64,000 nucleotides of DNA from Alteraurantiacibacter aestuarii (GTDB taxonomy: Bacteria > Pseudomonadota > Alphaproteobacteria > Sphingomonadales > Sphingomonadaceae), in contig NZ_WTYY01000002.1 in the NCBI RefSeq assembly GCF_009827405.1, positions 62,001 to 126,000 on the forward strand. The letters run 5' to 3'. A model generated the notes under the pieces. It was not told the origin of the DNA. It saw nothing but the letters and a program-made list of their open reading frames with translations, and made no database searches. Below, one piece after another: positions 28,072-36,733 of this stretch. The translations under genes and the position numbers were made by a program. How positions within the stretch are numbered: the first letter of the stretch is position 1; each line of letters starts with the position of its first letter.

Positions 28072-28455
28072 ATGGCCGACCACGCCACGCCCAACCTGCC
28101 CGCGCGCGATTTCCTCAAGGCAGAGCGATTTTATGCCAAACTGGGCTTTCGCGCATCCTTCCGCTCCGGCCACTGGCTGATCCTGAAGAATGGCGGCGTG
28201 AGCATGGAATTCTTCCCCTGGCCCGATCTCGACCCGGCAGAAAATTCACATGGTTGCTGCATCCGGCTGGATGATCTGCACGCGATGGTAGCGCAGGCCA
28301 GCGCCGCCGGGGTTCCCGAAGCGCGTACCGGCATACCGCGCCTCGTCCCGCCGCAGCGCGATATCAGCGGGCTGACCATCGCCTATCTGGTCGATCCGGA
28401 CGGAAACCTGCTGCGGCTGGTGCAGAACCCGCCGGAGAAGGGGCCGGAGAAGTGA
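28072..28455 (+). CDS. VOC superfamily protein (glyoxalase/bleomycin-resistance fold)
   Basis: A 127-residue single-domain VOC protein with two beta-alpha-beta-beta-beta modules: NLPARDFLKAERFYAKLGF at the N-terminus and IAYLVDPDGNLLRLVQN at the end, the latter resembling the Ble family. It may bind a small hydrophobic drug or a metal-chelated substrate; resistance cannot be claimed. The last codons contain a tandem duplication CCGGAGAAG with 12-bp spacing, giving the ending PEKGPEK. It sits between pyrF and trpF. Confidence 0.8.
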   Translation: MADHATPNLPARDFLKAERFYAKLGFRASFRSGHWLILKNGGVSMEFFPWPDLDPAENSHGCCIRLDDLHAMVAQASAAGVPEARTGIPRLVPPQRDISGLTIAYLVDPDGNLLRLVQNPPEKGPEK

Positions 28456-28467
28456 TTGCCGTCCCCT

Positions 28468-28574
28468 CGTCACCCTGAACTTGTTTCAGGGTCCATTTGA
28501 CGGCAAGGAAGCGCATCCCATGTAAGGCGCAGCTTTTCATGCCCGGTGGATGCTGAAACGAGTTCGGCATGACG
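28468..28574. repeat. Inverted pair of REP-like elements (family A) upstream of trpF
   Basis: The left half starts CGTCACCCTGAAC (28468) and the right half, read in reverse complement, starts CGTCATGCCGAAC. Over 28 positions the halves match at most sites, and where they differ in the stem both stem strands change together (CCCTGAA/TTCAGGG versus ATGC/GCAT). This is the pattern of palindromic extragenic repeats widespread in alphaproteobacterial genomes. The pair fills the spacer between the VOC gene and trpF. Confidence 0.8.
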
Positions 28575-28598
28575 CGATCGGGATCAACCGGATTTTGT

Positions 28599-29234
28599 AT
28601 GCAAGACACTTTGATCAAGATTTGCGGCCTATCCAGCCGGGAGAGCATCGATGCCGCCGCTGCTGCGGGCGCAACGCATGTGGGCTTTGTCCATTATGAA
28701 CCCAGCCCGCGCCATCTCTCGCTTGCCGATGCCCGCGCGCTGAGTGAAACCGTGCCCGATCCGCTGCTGACGGTGCTGCTGCTGGTGAGCATGGGTCCCG
28801 ACGAAACCGCCCGCGCGATTGATGCCGTGCAACCCGATGTTGTGCAGCTCCACGGCGCGGAAACGCCCGAATGGTGCGCCGCGCTGAAACAGGCGCTGCC
28901 GATCGAGATATGGAAGGCCGTGGGGGTCAGGGACCAGGCCGGTATGGAGCACGCCCAGCGCTATGTCGGCGCGGTCGACCGCATTTTGTACGATGCCCCC
29001 GCTGGCGCGCTGCCGGGCGGCAATGGGCTGGCGCTGGACTGGTCGCTGCTGTCAGGCTTCACGCACAATGCGCCGTGGGGCCTTGCGGGCGGTCTGACTC
29101 CTGCCAATGTGGCCGATGCAATCAGGCAGACCAAAGCCCCCCTTGTGGATACCTCCAGCGGCGTGGAAAGCGCGCCCGGCATCAAGGATATCGACAAGAT
29201 ACGGGCCTTCTGCCAAGCGGCCCGAAACGGCTGA
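28599..29234 (+). CDS. trpF: Phosphoribosylanthranilate isomerase
   Basis: Isomerises phosphoribosylanthranilate to CdRP in tryptophan synthesis. It begins MQDTLIKICGLSS; the KICG motif carries the catalytic Cys near residue 9, and the DTSSGVESAPGIKD near the end is the phosphate-binding loop with the family signature. Length is 211 residues. ATG 28599 was chosen over ATG 28569 because it matches homologues; the 28569 codon lies inside the REP element. trpB follows after 21 bp. Confidence 0.95.
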   Translation: MQDTLIKICGLSSRESIDAAAAAGATHVGFVHYEPSPRHLSLADARALSETVPDPLLTVLLLVSMGPDETARAIDAVQPDVVQLHGAETPEWCAALKQALPIEIWKAVGVRDQAGMEHAQRYVGAVDRILYDAPAGALPGGNGLALDWSLLSGFTHNAPWGLAGGLTPANVADAIRQTKAPLVDTSSGVESAPGIKDIDKIRAFCQAARNG

Positions 29235-29255
29235 ACCGAAAGCCAGAGTGGAAAC

Positions 29256-30491
29256 ATGACCGAACAACAGCCCAACTCCTTCCGCAACCAGCCTGACGAG
29301 CGCGGCCATTTCGGCCAGTTCGGCGGTCGCTATGTGGCCGAAACGCTGATGCCGCTCGTGCTCGATCTGGAGCGTGAGTATAAGGCCGCCAAGGCAGACC
29401 CAGCCTTCAAGGCGCAGTTTGACGATCTGCTGGAGCATTACGTGGGTCGCCCAAGCCCGATGTATTATGCCGAGCGGCTGACCGAGGAACTGCGCAAGGA
29501 CGCTCCGGCAGGAAAAGGCGCGCAAATCTGGTTCAAGCGCGATGAGCTGAACCACACCGGCGCGCACAAGATCAACAATTGCATCGGGCAGATCCTGCTC
29601 GCCATGCGCATGGGCAAGACGCGCATCATTGCCGAGACCGGCGCGGGCCAGCACGGCGTGGCCACCGCCACCGTGTGCGCGCGCTTTGGCCTGCCCTGCG
29701 TGATCTACATGGGCGCGACCGACGTTGCCCGCCAGCAGCCCAATGTGTTCCGCATGAAGCTGCTGGGCGCAGAAGTCGTCCCCGTCACCAGCGGCGCGGC
29801 CACGCTGAAGGATGCGATGAACGAAGGCCTGCGCGACTGGGTCGCCAATGTGCATGACACGTTCTACATCATCGGCACCGCCGCCGGCCCGCATCCCTAT
29901 CCTGAACTGGTGCGCGATTTTCAGAGCGTGATCGGCACCGAAGCGCGCGCGCAACTGCTCGCCCGCACTGGCCGCCTGCCCGATCTGCTGGTGGCAGCCA
30001 TCGGCGGCGGCAGCAACGCCATCGGCCTGTTCCATCCCTTCCTGGATGATCCGGATGTGAAAATGCTTGGCGTGGAAGCGGCAGGACATGGGCTGGACAA
30101 GGAACACGCAGCCAGCCTCGCAGGCGGCTTCCCCGGCATCCTGCACGGCAACAAGACCTATCTGCTGCAGGACGAGGACGGCCAGATTACCGAAGCGCAT
30201 TCAATCAGCGCCGGTCTCGATTACCCCGGCATCGGCCCCGAACATGCATGGCTGAAGGAAACGGGCCGCGTGGATTATACGGCGGTCACCGACACCGAGG
30301 CTCTGGACGCCTTCCAGCTGCTGTGCCGCACCGAAGGCATCATCCCCGCGCTGGAACCCAGCCACGCGATTGCTGCTGTGGCGAAGGTTGCGCCGACCAT
30401 GGACCGCGACGCGATCATCTGCGCCAACCTTTGCGGACGCGGCGACAAGGACATCTTCACCGTGGCGGAAGCTCTGGGGACGCAAATATGA
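29256..30491 (+). CDS. trpB: Tryptophan synthase beta subunit
   Basis: Condenses indole and serine to tryptophan with PLP, in complex with TrpA. The 411 residues carry the PLP lysine in [10 protein letters not shown], the tunnel/active region [12 protein letters not shown] and the phosphate loop GGGSNAIG. It begins with [11 protein letters not shown] in line with alphaproteobacterial homologues. It is separated from trpA by a 97-bp spacer filled with REP-like repeats, which is unusual for this normally tightly coupled pair. Confidence 0.97.
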   Translation: MTEQQPNSFRNQPDERGHFGQFGGRYVAETLMPLVLDLEREYKAAKADPAFKAQFDDLLEHYVGRPSPMYYAERLTEELRKDAPAGKGAQIWFKRDELNHTGAHKINNCIGQILLAMRMGKTRIIAETGAGQHGVATATVCARFGLPCVIYMGATDVARQQPNVFRMKLLGAEVVPVTSGAATLKDAMNEGLRDWVANVHDTFYIIGTAAGPHPYPELVRDFQSVIGTEARAQLLARTGRLPDLLVAAIGGGSNAIGLFHPFLDDPDVKMLGVEAAGHGLDKEHAASLAGGFPGILHGNKTYLLQDEDGQITEAHSISAGLDYPGIGPEHAWLKETGRVDYTAVTDTEALDAFQLLCRTEGIIPALEPSHAIAAVAKVAPTMDRDAIICANLCGRGDKDIFTVAEALGTQI

Positions 30492-30499
30492 ACCTCATT

Positions 30500-30580
30500 C
30501 GTCATTCCGGCGAAGGCCGGAATCCATCCTTCTATCCTGCGCTGCTGGCCCAATGGGTCCCGGCCTTCGCCGGGATGACG
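30500..30580. repeat. Inverted pair of REP-like elements (family B) between trpB and trpA
   Basis: The left half starts CGTCATTCCGGCGAAGG (30500) and the right half in reverse complement starts CGTCATCCCGGCGAAGG; each also forms its own hairpin CCGGCgaaGGCCGG. The pair is a common GC-rich extragenic repeat type in alphaproteobacteria and is a different family from the one before trpF. Confidence 0.82.
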
Positions 30581-30588
30581 AGAGTAAA

Positions 30589-31380
30589 ATGACCCGCTTC
30601 CAGACCGCCTTCTCACCCACCCGCTCCGCGCTCGTCTGCTTTATCACGGCTGGCGACGGCGACACTGCGGCCAATCTTGACGCGCTGGTCGAAGGCGGCG
30701 CCGATGTGATCGAGCTGGGCATGCCGTTTACCGATCCGATGGCCGATGGTCCGGCAATCCAGGCGGCGAATCTTCGCTCGCTGGCGGCTGGCACCAAGAC
30801 CAAAGACATTTTCGCCATCGCCACCGCATTTCGCGCGCGGCATCCGAATGTACCGCTCGTGCTGATGGGTTATGCCAATCCGATGGTACGGCGCGGGCCG
30901 GAATGGTTCGCGGTTGAGGCCGAGAAGGCGGGCGTGGACGGGGTGATCTGCGTCGACCTCGCGCCGGAGGAAGACCCCGATCTGGGGCCGAACCTGCGCG
31001 CGCATGGCATTTCGCCTATCCGCCTTGCCACCCCGACGACTGATGCCAGGCGGCTGCCCACCGTGCTCGATGGCTCGTCAGGGTTCCTCTATTACGTCTC
31101 CGTCGCCGGGATCACCGGCAAACAGCAGGCCGCGCTCGCTTCGATTGAGGAAAACGTGGCCCGCATCAAGCAATCGAGCGACCTGCCCATCGTGGTCGGC
31201 TTTGGCGTGCGCACACCCGAACAGGCCGAGCAGATCGCCCGCGTGGCAGACGGCGTCGTGGTCGGCTCTGCCTTCGTGGAAATCGTCGGCAAATACGGCA
31301 ATGACGCACCCGAATACCTGCGCGAATATACGGCGAGCCTTGCCAAGGCAGTGCATAATGCGCGAGAGACAGCCGCATGA
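30589..31380 (+). CDS. trpA: Tryptophan synthase alpha subunit
   Basis: Cleaves indole-3-glycerol phosphate to indole, which tunnels to TrpB. The 263 residues have the catalytic Glu in [18 protein letters not shown] and catalytic Asp in [10 protein letters not shown]. The ATG at 30589 lies just past the REP pair; in-frame codons to 30370 lie within trpB. The gene overlaps accD by 4 bp (ATGA). Confidence 0.96.
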   Translation: MTRFQTAFSPTRSALVCFITAGDGDTAANLDALVEGGADVIELGMPFTDPMADGPAIQAANLRSLAAGTKTKDIFAIATAFRARHPNVPLVLMGYANPMVRRGPEWFAVEAEKAGVDGVICVDLAPEEDPDLGPNLRAHGISPIRLATPTTDARRLPTVLDGSSGFLYYVSVAGITGKQQAALASIEENVARIKQSSDLPIVVGFGVRTPEQAEQIARVADGVVVGSAFVEIVGKYGNDAPEYLREYTASLAKAVHNARETAA

Positions 31381-32225
31381 GCTGGATTTCCCGTGTACGC
31401 AATGCGCTGCCCTTTGGGTCCAAGCGCGAAACGCCTGACAATCTGTGGGTCAAATGCCCGCGTTGCCAGGAGATGTTGTTCGCCAAGGAATATGAGGCGA
31501 ACCTGTCCGTCTGTCCGCGTTGCGAGCATCACGGGCGGATCGGCGCCGATGCACGTCTGGAGCAATTGCTGGACGCCGGGTTCGAACTTCTGCCCGCCCC
31601 GGTTGTGGCCGAAGACCCGCTGAAATTCCGCGATACCAAGCGCTATACGGACAGGCTGAAAGCCGCCCGCGCCGCCAATCCGCATCCCGATGCCTTCACC
31701 GCTGCCGTGGGCACGATTGAAGGCAACAAGGCCGTGGTGGGCGTGCAGGATTTCATGTTCATGGGCGGATCGATGGGTATGGCGGTGGGCAATGCCTTCT
31801 GCGCCGCAGCCCAGCGCGCTCTGGACGAAAAATGCGGCTATATCGCCGTTACCGCCGCTGGCGGGGCGCGCATGCAGGAGGGCATCTTGTCCCTGATGCA
31901 GATGCCGCGCGCCACGGTGATGACGCGCCGCCTGAAGGAAGCCGGCCTGCCCTATATCGTGGTACTGGCCGATCCCACCACCGGCGGCGTTACCGCATCC
32001 TATGCCATGCTGGGCGATGTCCAAATTGCCGAACCCGGCGCATTGATCGGCTTTGCCGGACAGCGGGTGATTCAGGAAACCATTCGCGAGAAACTTCCCG
32101 AAGGCTTCCAGCGCGCCGAATATCTGCACAAGCACGGCATGGTGGACATGGTGGTGAAGCGTGCCGACCTGCGCCCCACGCTGGCCCGCCTGCTCGATTA
32201 TCTGAGCGGCGCCAAGGCCGCCTGA
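31377..32225 (+). CDS. accD: Acetyl-CoA carboxylase carboxyltransferase beta subunit
   Basis: Half of the carboxyltransferase component that makes malonyl-CoA for fatty-acid synthesis. The zinc ribbon is Cys27/Cys30 and Cys46/Cys49 (KCPRCQE and VCPRCEH), and the crotonase-fold core has [19 protein letters not shown]. Length is 282 residues. Coupled to trpA by a 4-bp overlap and followed by folC 19 bp later, the arrangement seen in many alphaproteobacteria. The alpha subunit accA is not in the window. Confidence 0.96.
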   Translation: MSWISRVRNALPFGSKRETPDNLWVKCPRCQEMLFAKEYEANLSVCPRCEHHGRIGADARLEQLLDAGFELLPAPVVAEDPLKFRDTKRYTDRLKAARAANPHPDAFTAAVGTIEGNKAVVGVQDFMFMGGSMGMAVGNAFCAAAQRALDEKCGYIAVTAAGGARMQEGILSLMQMPRATVMTRRLKEAGLPYIVVLADPTTGGVTASYAMLGDVQIAEPGALIGFAGQRVIQETIREKLPEGFQRAEYLHKHGMVDMVVKRADLRPTLARLLDYLSGAKAA

Positions 32226-32244
32226 TTCCAGGACACGCAGCAGC

Positions 32245-33591
32245 ATGAAGGACTTCGCCTCTTCCGGGGACCCCGAGGTTCAGGCGCAGCTTGATCGCCT
32301 GTCCGCCCTGTCTTTGCCGCAGGGCCGCATCGGGCTGGAGGTGATCCACGAAATTCTGAACCGGCTGGGCAATCCGGAGCGTGACCTGCCGCCGGTGTTC
32401 CACGTTGCCGGGACCAATGGCAAAGGCTCCACCTGCGCCTTTTTGCGCGCCATGCTGGAGGCGCAAGGGCTGACAGTCCATGTCGCCACCAAGCCGCATC
32501 TGGTGCGCTATAACGAGCGGATTCGCGTTGCCGGTTCGCTGATCTCCGATGATCTTCTGGCACAGTTGCTCAAGGAAGTTCTCGATATTTCCGAGGACCT
32601 TGGCCCCAGCTTCTTTGAAGTGACCACAGCGGCCACACTGCTCGCCTTCGCGCGCATTCCGGCCGATGCCTGCGTGATCGAGGTTGGCCTTGGCGGCCGG
32701 TTCGATGCCACCAATGTGATGGTCAGGCCCGCCGCATGCGGCATCTCGTCTCTCGGCGTCGATCATCACCAGTTCCTGCTGAACGAAGACCCGAGCGCCC
32801 CTTCTCCCGGCAATCCCGAAGTGCGCATCGCCTTCGAGAAAGTGGGCATTGTCCGCGCCGGATCACCGATGGTGACGCAGAATTACCGCGCCGACATGGA
32901 AGCCATGATCGCCCAGCGCTGCACGCAAGAAGGTGCGCCGCTGTTCATGCGCGGCAAGGCGTGGTTTGCCGATGTGAGCGCGGACGGCATTGCCTATCGT
33001 GACGCGCAAGGCGAACTGTCCCTGCCCCTGCCGCAAATGCCCGGCAGCCATCAGGGCGATAATGCCGCGCTGGCCGTGGCCATGCTACGCCATCAGGACG
33101 CGGTGACGGTTTCAACCGAGGCGATGGCGAGCGGAATCCGTTCCACCGTGTGGCCCGCGCGATTGCAGCTTCTGGCCGATGGCCCGCTGACGCAGCTTCT
33201 GCCCGGTGCGACTTTCCTGCTGGACGGCGGTCACAATCCCAATGCCGCGCTGGCAATGGCGAAATATCTCGAAACGCAGGCGCAAAAGCCGGTGCATGCG
33301 ATCATCGGCATGCTCAGCGCCAAGGATGCGCGCACCACGCTGACGACCATCGCGCCGCATCTGGCCAGCCTGACCGCCATTCCCATCGACGGCAGCGAAT
33401 ATCATCCGCTGGAGGATCTGGCAGCAATCGCCCGCGATGCCGGCGTGGCCGAAACCACCACCGCACCCAGCCTGGAAGACGCAGTCCGCGCCCTCGCCCC
33501 GCATGCGCAGGACGGCGGCACGATACTGATCGCGGGATCGCTCTATCTGGCGGGGCAGGTGCTCAAGGCCAACGGCGAAGTGCCAAACTGA
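32245..33591 (+). CDS. folC: Bifunctional folylpolyglutamate / dihydrofolate synthase
   Basis: Adds glutamate to dihydropteroate and to reduced folates. The Mur-ligase-type P-loop GTNGKGST is at residues 56-63, followed by TKPHLVRYNERI and the glutamate-ligase motif LLDGGHNPNAALAMAKYL. Length is 448 residues. Last gene in the trpF-trpB-trpA-accD-folC run. Its stop region is tandemly duplicated with a 15-bp period so a second in-frame TGA follows at 33604, and it is convergent with the AmpG-like gene. Confidence 0.94.
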   Translation: MKDFASSGDPEVQAQLDRLSALSLPQGRIGLEVIHEILNRLGNPERDLPPVFHVAGTNGKGSTCAFLRAMLEAQGLTVHVATKPHLVRYNERIRVAGSLISDDLLAQLLKEVLDISEDLGPSFFEVTTAATLLAFARIPADACVIEVGLGGRFDATNVMVRPAACGISSLGVDHHQFLLNEDPSAPSPGNPEVRIAFEKVGIVRAGSPMVTQNYRADMEAMIAQRCTQEGAPLFMRGKAWFADVSADGIAYRDAQGELSLPLPQMPGSHQGDNAALAVAMLRHQDAVTVSTEAMASGIRSTVWPARLQLLADGPLTQLLPGATFLLDGGHNPNAALAMAKYLETQAQKPVHAIIGMLSAKDARTTLTTIAPHLASLTAIPIDGSEYHPLEDLAAIARDAGVAETTTAPSLEDAVRALAPHAQDGGTILIAGSLYLAGQVLKANGEVPN

Positions 33592-33612
33592 TCAGCTCCG
33601 GACTGATCAGCT
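33587..33612. repeat. Two-copy 15-bp tandem repeat spanning the folC stop
   Basis: ACTGATCAGCT occurs at 33587 and at 33602. The unit includes the folC TGA, and since TGATCA is palindromic it also supplies TGA triplets on the minus strand after the TAG of the convergent ampG-like gene. Confidence 0.82.
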
Positions 33613-34948
33613 AGGGATCGGCCCGCGCGTCGCCCTCACCCACTTCACCCGCCGTGCCCATTGCGGCATCGACCAGCCCCGTCCGCATCATCCACCAGAA
33701 CAGCACGATGCCCGGCAGCGCTGCGACGGTGGTGAGGACGTAGAAATTGAAATAGCCGATCCCCTCTATCAGCGCGCCCGCCGTGGTGCCGGTGAGAAAA
33801 CGCCCGACCACGCTCGCGCCCGCTGAAATCAGCGCATATTGCGCGGCGGTGAAGCGCAGGTCGCACAGTGCAGAGAAGTATGCGACGACCACTACGCCGC
33901 CATAACCGCTGGCGAAATTCTCGAACCCGATGGCGCCCGCCATGCCCAGATTGCTCTTCCCCGAAGCGGCGAGGAAGGCGAAGCTGAGGTTGGAAACTGC
34001 CATCAGCACCAGCGAGATCAGCACCGATTTCTTCAGGCCAAGGCGGGCATAGATGATGCCGCCCACAAACACGCCGATGATCAGCGCCCAGAAGCCCACG
34101 CCCACATCGTACAGTGCGATTTCGTCATTGGTGTAGCCCATGTCATCGAACAGCAGGCGGAAGGTGAGGTTGGCCAGCGTGTCCCCGATCTTGTGAACAA
34201 GGATGAACAGCAACACCATCATGGCTCCGCTGCGCTGGAAGAATTCGGCGAATGGCCCGGAAACGGACTTCCACATCTCGGCCAGACCCTTGCGGGCTAT
34301 TTCCACCTTGCGGCGCGGCGGTTCGCCCAGGATCAGCGCCGTCAGCATCGCTGGCAGCGCAAACACCGCGCAGGCAATATAGGCAATGGACCAGCCATAT
34401 CGCGCCGCCATCACCAGCGCCAGGGCAGCCGCAGCGCCTGCACCGATACGCCAGCCATACTGGCTCATCCCCGAACCCGTGCCCAGCTGGTAGGGCTTGA
34501 GCGTCTCGATCCGGTAGGCATCGATAACAATATCGAAAGTCGCGCCCGCAATGCCGACCATCACCGCGCTGGTGGCGGTCCACACAATGTCTGCGCCGGG
34601 ATCCGCCAGCGCCAGATTGACGACGGCGGCGATGACGAAACAGCCAGCGACCAGCATCCACGAAACGCGCTGCCCCAGCCTGCCAAGCACCGGAATGCGC
34701 ACGCCATCGACGACCCAGGCCCACAGGAATTTCAGATTATAGACCAGAAATGCCAGGCTGAAGGCGGTGACCGTGCTCTTTTCGATGCCGTCCTGCGCCA
34801 GCCTTGTGGTCAGCGTGGCGGCGATCATGGCGAAGGGAAAGCCGGATGAGACACCCAGGAAAAAGGCCGCCAGCGACTCCTTTTCGAAATAGGGAGCCAC
34901 CGATTGCCAGATACTGCGCCGGCCCCCTGCGGTGTGTGCTTCAGCCAT
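33611..34948 (-). CDS. ampG: AmpG-like MFS permease (muropeptide / signal transducer)
   Basis: A 445-residue permease with about 12-14 helices; the region EKESLAAFFLGVSSGFPFAM and WVDDxVD-like WAWVVDGVRIP match the AmpG subfamily, which imports anhydro-muropeptides for peptidoglycan recycling and for beta-lactamase induction. The start ATG 34948 has GAGG 9 bases upstream; a longer frame from 35014 has no such box. No beta-lactamase or AmpR gene is near, so recycling is the safer role. Subfamily assignment is by reading only. Confidence 0.82.
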   Translation of the reverse strand: MAEAHTAGGRRSIWQSVAPYFEKESLAAFFLGVSSGFPFAMIAATLTTRLAQDGIEKSTVTAFSLAFLVYNLKFLWAWVVDGVRIPVLGRLGQRVSWMLVAGCFVIAAVVNLALADPGADIVWTATSAVMVGIAGATFDIVIDAYRIETLKPYQLGTGSGMSQYGWRIGAGAAAALALVMAARYGWSIAYIACAVFALPAMLTALILGEPPRRKVEIARKGLAEMWKSVSGPFAEFFQRSGAMMVLLFILVHKIGDTLANLTFRLLFDDMGYTNDEIALYDVGVGFWALIIGVFVGGIIYARLGLKKSVLISLVLMAVSNLSFAFLAASGKSNLGMAGAIGFENFASGYGGVVVVAYFSALCDLRFTAAQYALISAGASVVGRFLTGTTAGALIEGIGYFNFYVLTTVAALPGIVLFWWMMRTGLVDAAMGTAGEVGEGDARADP

Positions 34949-35078
34949 CCAATGTCCCTCGTCCCAAATAATGGTCAACCGGAAGTCTATGAACCAATAC
35001 CTATTGGGGTCCAATGCCGGTCAGTGGTAGAAGGGAGTTGTTAGAGGATAGCTGAAGGCGAGCCAACGGAGTCTCGCA

Positions 35079-35270
35079 ATGTTGAACAAAATGATCTGTG
35101 CATTGGTCAGTCATTCGATCAACCGCAACCGGGTGTGGCATGATGGCCTTGATTTCCGGACCAAATGTGCGCGATGCGGCAGGCCGCTTGTGCGTACGGA
35201 ACATGGCTGGCGACAATTCAGTGATCAGGAAGATGAGGATTCGCGGCGTCAGCCGCATCCGGAACACTGA
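35079..35270 (+). CDS. Small CxxC protein, unknown function
   Basis: A 63-residue protein with a CGGAG box 8 bases before the ATG. It begins MLNKMICALVSHSINRNRVW and has one CARCGRPL zinc-knuckle-like motif followed by a hydrophilic tail. The N-terminal SH-N-x-W arrangement plus CxxC resembles small uncharacterised proteins of sphingomonads. A minus-strand frame (35001-35267) overlaps it but has no Shine-Dalgarno or motif. No function is suggested by its position between ampG (divergent) and rluB. Confidence 0.6.
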   Translation: MLNKMICALVSHSINRNRVWHDGLDFRTKCARCGRPLVRTEHGWRQFSDQEDEDSRRQPHPEH

Positions 35271-35367
35271 TTCGCCGAGCAGCCCAATGGCAACGCCAGT
35301 CTGTGCCTGCCTCTCGCAGGTGCTGATGATTGTTGCGCCCGAGGCTCCCAGCCCCTAGCTGCGGGGC

Positions 35368-36156
35368 ATGTCACCACCCGACCATAAGAACAGCGACGAT
35401 CTCCCCCCGCGCAGCGGCGACCGGATCGCCAAATTGCTCGCCCGCGCAGGCATTGCCAGCCGCCGAGAGGTGGAGCGGATGATTGAGGCGGGCCGCATCA
35501 AGATCAATGGCGAGGTGCTGACCACGCCCGCCACCGTGCTGACCAGCCTTGCCGGTGTGACCGTGGATGACCAGCCGGTGGGCAAGGCAGAGCGCACGCG
35601 CCTGTTCCGCTTTCACAAGCCGCCCGGCCTGCTGACTGCGGAGCGCGATTTTTCCGGTCGCCCGACGATCTATTCCGCGCTGCGCAATTGCCTGCCCGCC
35701 GATGCCCCGCGGCTGATGCCGGTGGGACGGCTCGATCTCAATACCGAAGGCCTGTTGATGCTGACCAATGACGGGGAGCTGAAGCGGGCGATGGAATTGC
35801 CGTCCAGCCAGATAGAACGGACTTACCGCGCGCGCACCTTTGGCGATATCAGCCAGGCGCAGCTGGAGGAACTGATCCACGGCATCACCATCGAAGGCGT
35901 GCGCTATGGCAAGATCGACGCCAATCTGGAGCGGCGGACAGGCCGCAACCAGTGGGTCGAGATGACGCTGACCGAAGGCAAGAACCGCGAAGTGCGCCGT
36001 GTGCTGGAGCATCTGGGCCTCAAGGTCTCACGCCTGATCCGCACCGCCTATGGACCCTTCCAGCTGGGCGATCTGCCGCGCGGGCGTGCCGATGAAGTCA
36101 TGAAGCATGAGCTGCAACCGTTCGAAAGCTCGCTGAAAAAGGGCGGCCATCTGTGA
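35368..36156 (+). CDS. rluB: 23S rRNA pseudouridine synthase (RluB/RsuA family)
   Basis: Isomerises a uridine in rRNA to pseudouridine. The N-terminal S4 RNA-binding domain (LLARAGIASRREVERMIEAG, about residues 16-60) is followed by a catalytic domain with the catalytic Asp in GRLDLNTEGLLMLTNDG and the C-terminal EGKNREVRRVLEHLGL. The 262-residue length fits RluB better than RsuA, but RluE/F-type specificity cannot be excluded by reading. It overlaps rsmD by 4 bp (GTGA). Confidence 0.9.
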   Translation: MSPPDHKNSDDLPPRSGDRIAKLLARAGIASRREVERMIEAGRIKINGEVLTTPATVLTSLAGVTVDDQPVGKAERTRLFRFHKPPGLLTAERDFSGRPTIYSALRNCLPADAPRLMPVGRLDLNTEGLLMLTNDGELKRAMELPSSQIERTYRARTFGDISQAQLEELIHGITIEGVRYGKIDANLERRTGRNQWVEMTLTEGKNREVRRVLEHLGLKVSRLIRTAYGPFQLGDLPRGRADEVMKHELQPFESSLKKGGHL

Positions 36157-36707
36157 GGATCATCGCTGGCGAATGGAAGAGGCGGCCCGTGCGCACGCCT
36201 GCCGGTGACGTCACCCGCCCTACCGCAGACCGCGTGCGCGAAACGCTGTTTTCCATGCTCGCCAGCCGTCTTGGCTCTTTCGAGGAGCTGAAAGTAGCCG
36301 ACCTGTTCGCCGGGTCGGGCGCGCTGGGGCTGGAGGCGCTTTCCCGGGGCGCAGCGCATTGCCTGTTCGTGGAACAGGATGCCGCCGCCATCCGCTCTCT
36401 GAGAGAAAATATCGCCGCCTTTCGCGCGCAGCCGCGCTGTGACGTGCGCGCCGCATCGGTGATGACACTGGGCAAAGCTCCGGCTCCGCTCGACCTGATC
36501 ATGCTCGATCCGCCCTATGGCACGGGCGCGGGACAGGTCGCGCTAGACAAACTGGGCCGCCTTGGCTGGATTGGCCCTGCCACGTGGATATCGCTGGAAA
36601 CAGAGCGCGATGAGGAGCTGAAACTGCGCGGCCTCTCGCTCGAGGCCGAGCGAAAGGTGGGCAAGGCCAAATTGTCGCTGCTGCGGCTGGATGAAAGCGA
36701 AGACTGA
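36153..36707 (+). CDS. rsmD: 16S rRNA (guanine(966)-N2)-methyltransferase
   Basis: Methylates G966 of 16S rRNA with SAM. The 184 residues include VADLFAGSGALGLEALSRGA for SAM binding and the catalytic LDPPYG motif near residue 117. The start is GTG at 36153, overlapping the rluB stop. The pairing with an rRNA pseudouridine synthase in one operon makes a small rRNA-modification unit. Confidence 0.93.
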   Translation: MRIIAGEWKRRPVRTPAGDVTRPTADRVRETLFSMLASRLGSFEELKVADLFAGSGALGLEALSRGAAHCLFVEQDAAAIRSLRENIAAFRAQPRCDVRAASVMTLGKAPAPLDLIMLDPPYGTGAGQVALDKLGRLGWIGPATWISLETERDEELKLRGLSLEAERKVGKAKLSLLRLDESED

Positions 36708-36733
36708 CTGCGGCAGCCTTGCGCGCCGCGTTC

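Noticed and set aside
35001-35267. 88-residue minus-strand frame overlapping the small CxxC gene
   Set aside because: No ribosome-binding site and no motif; the plus-strand frame has both.
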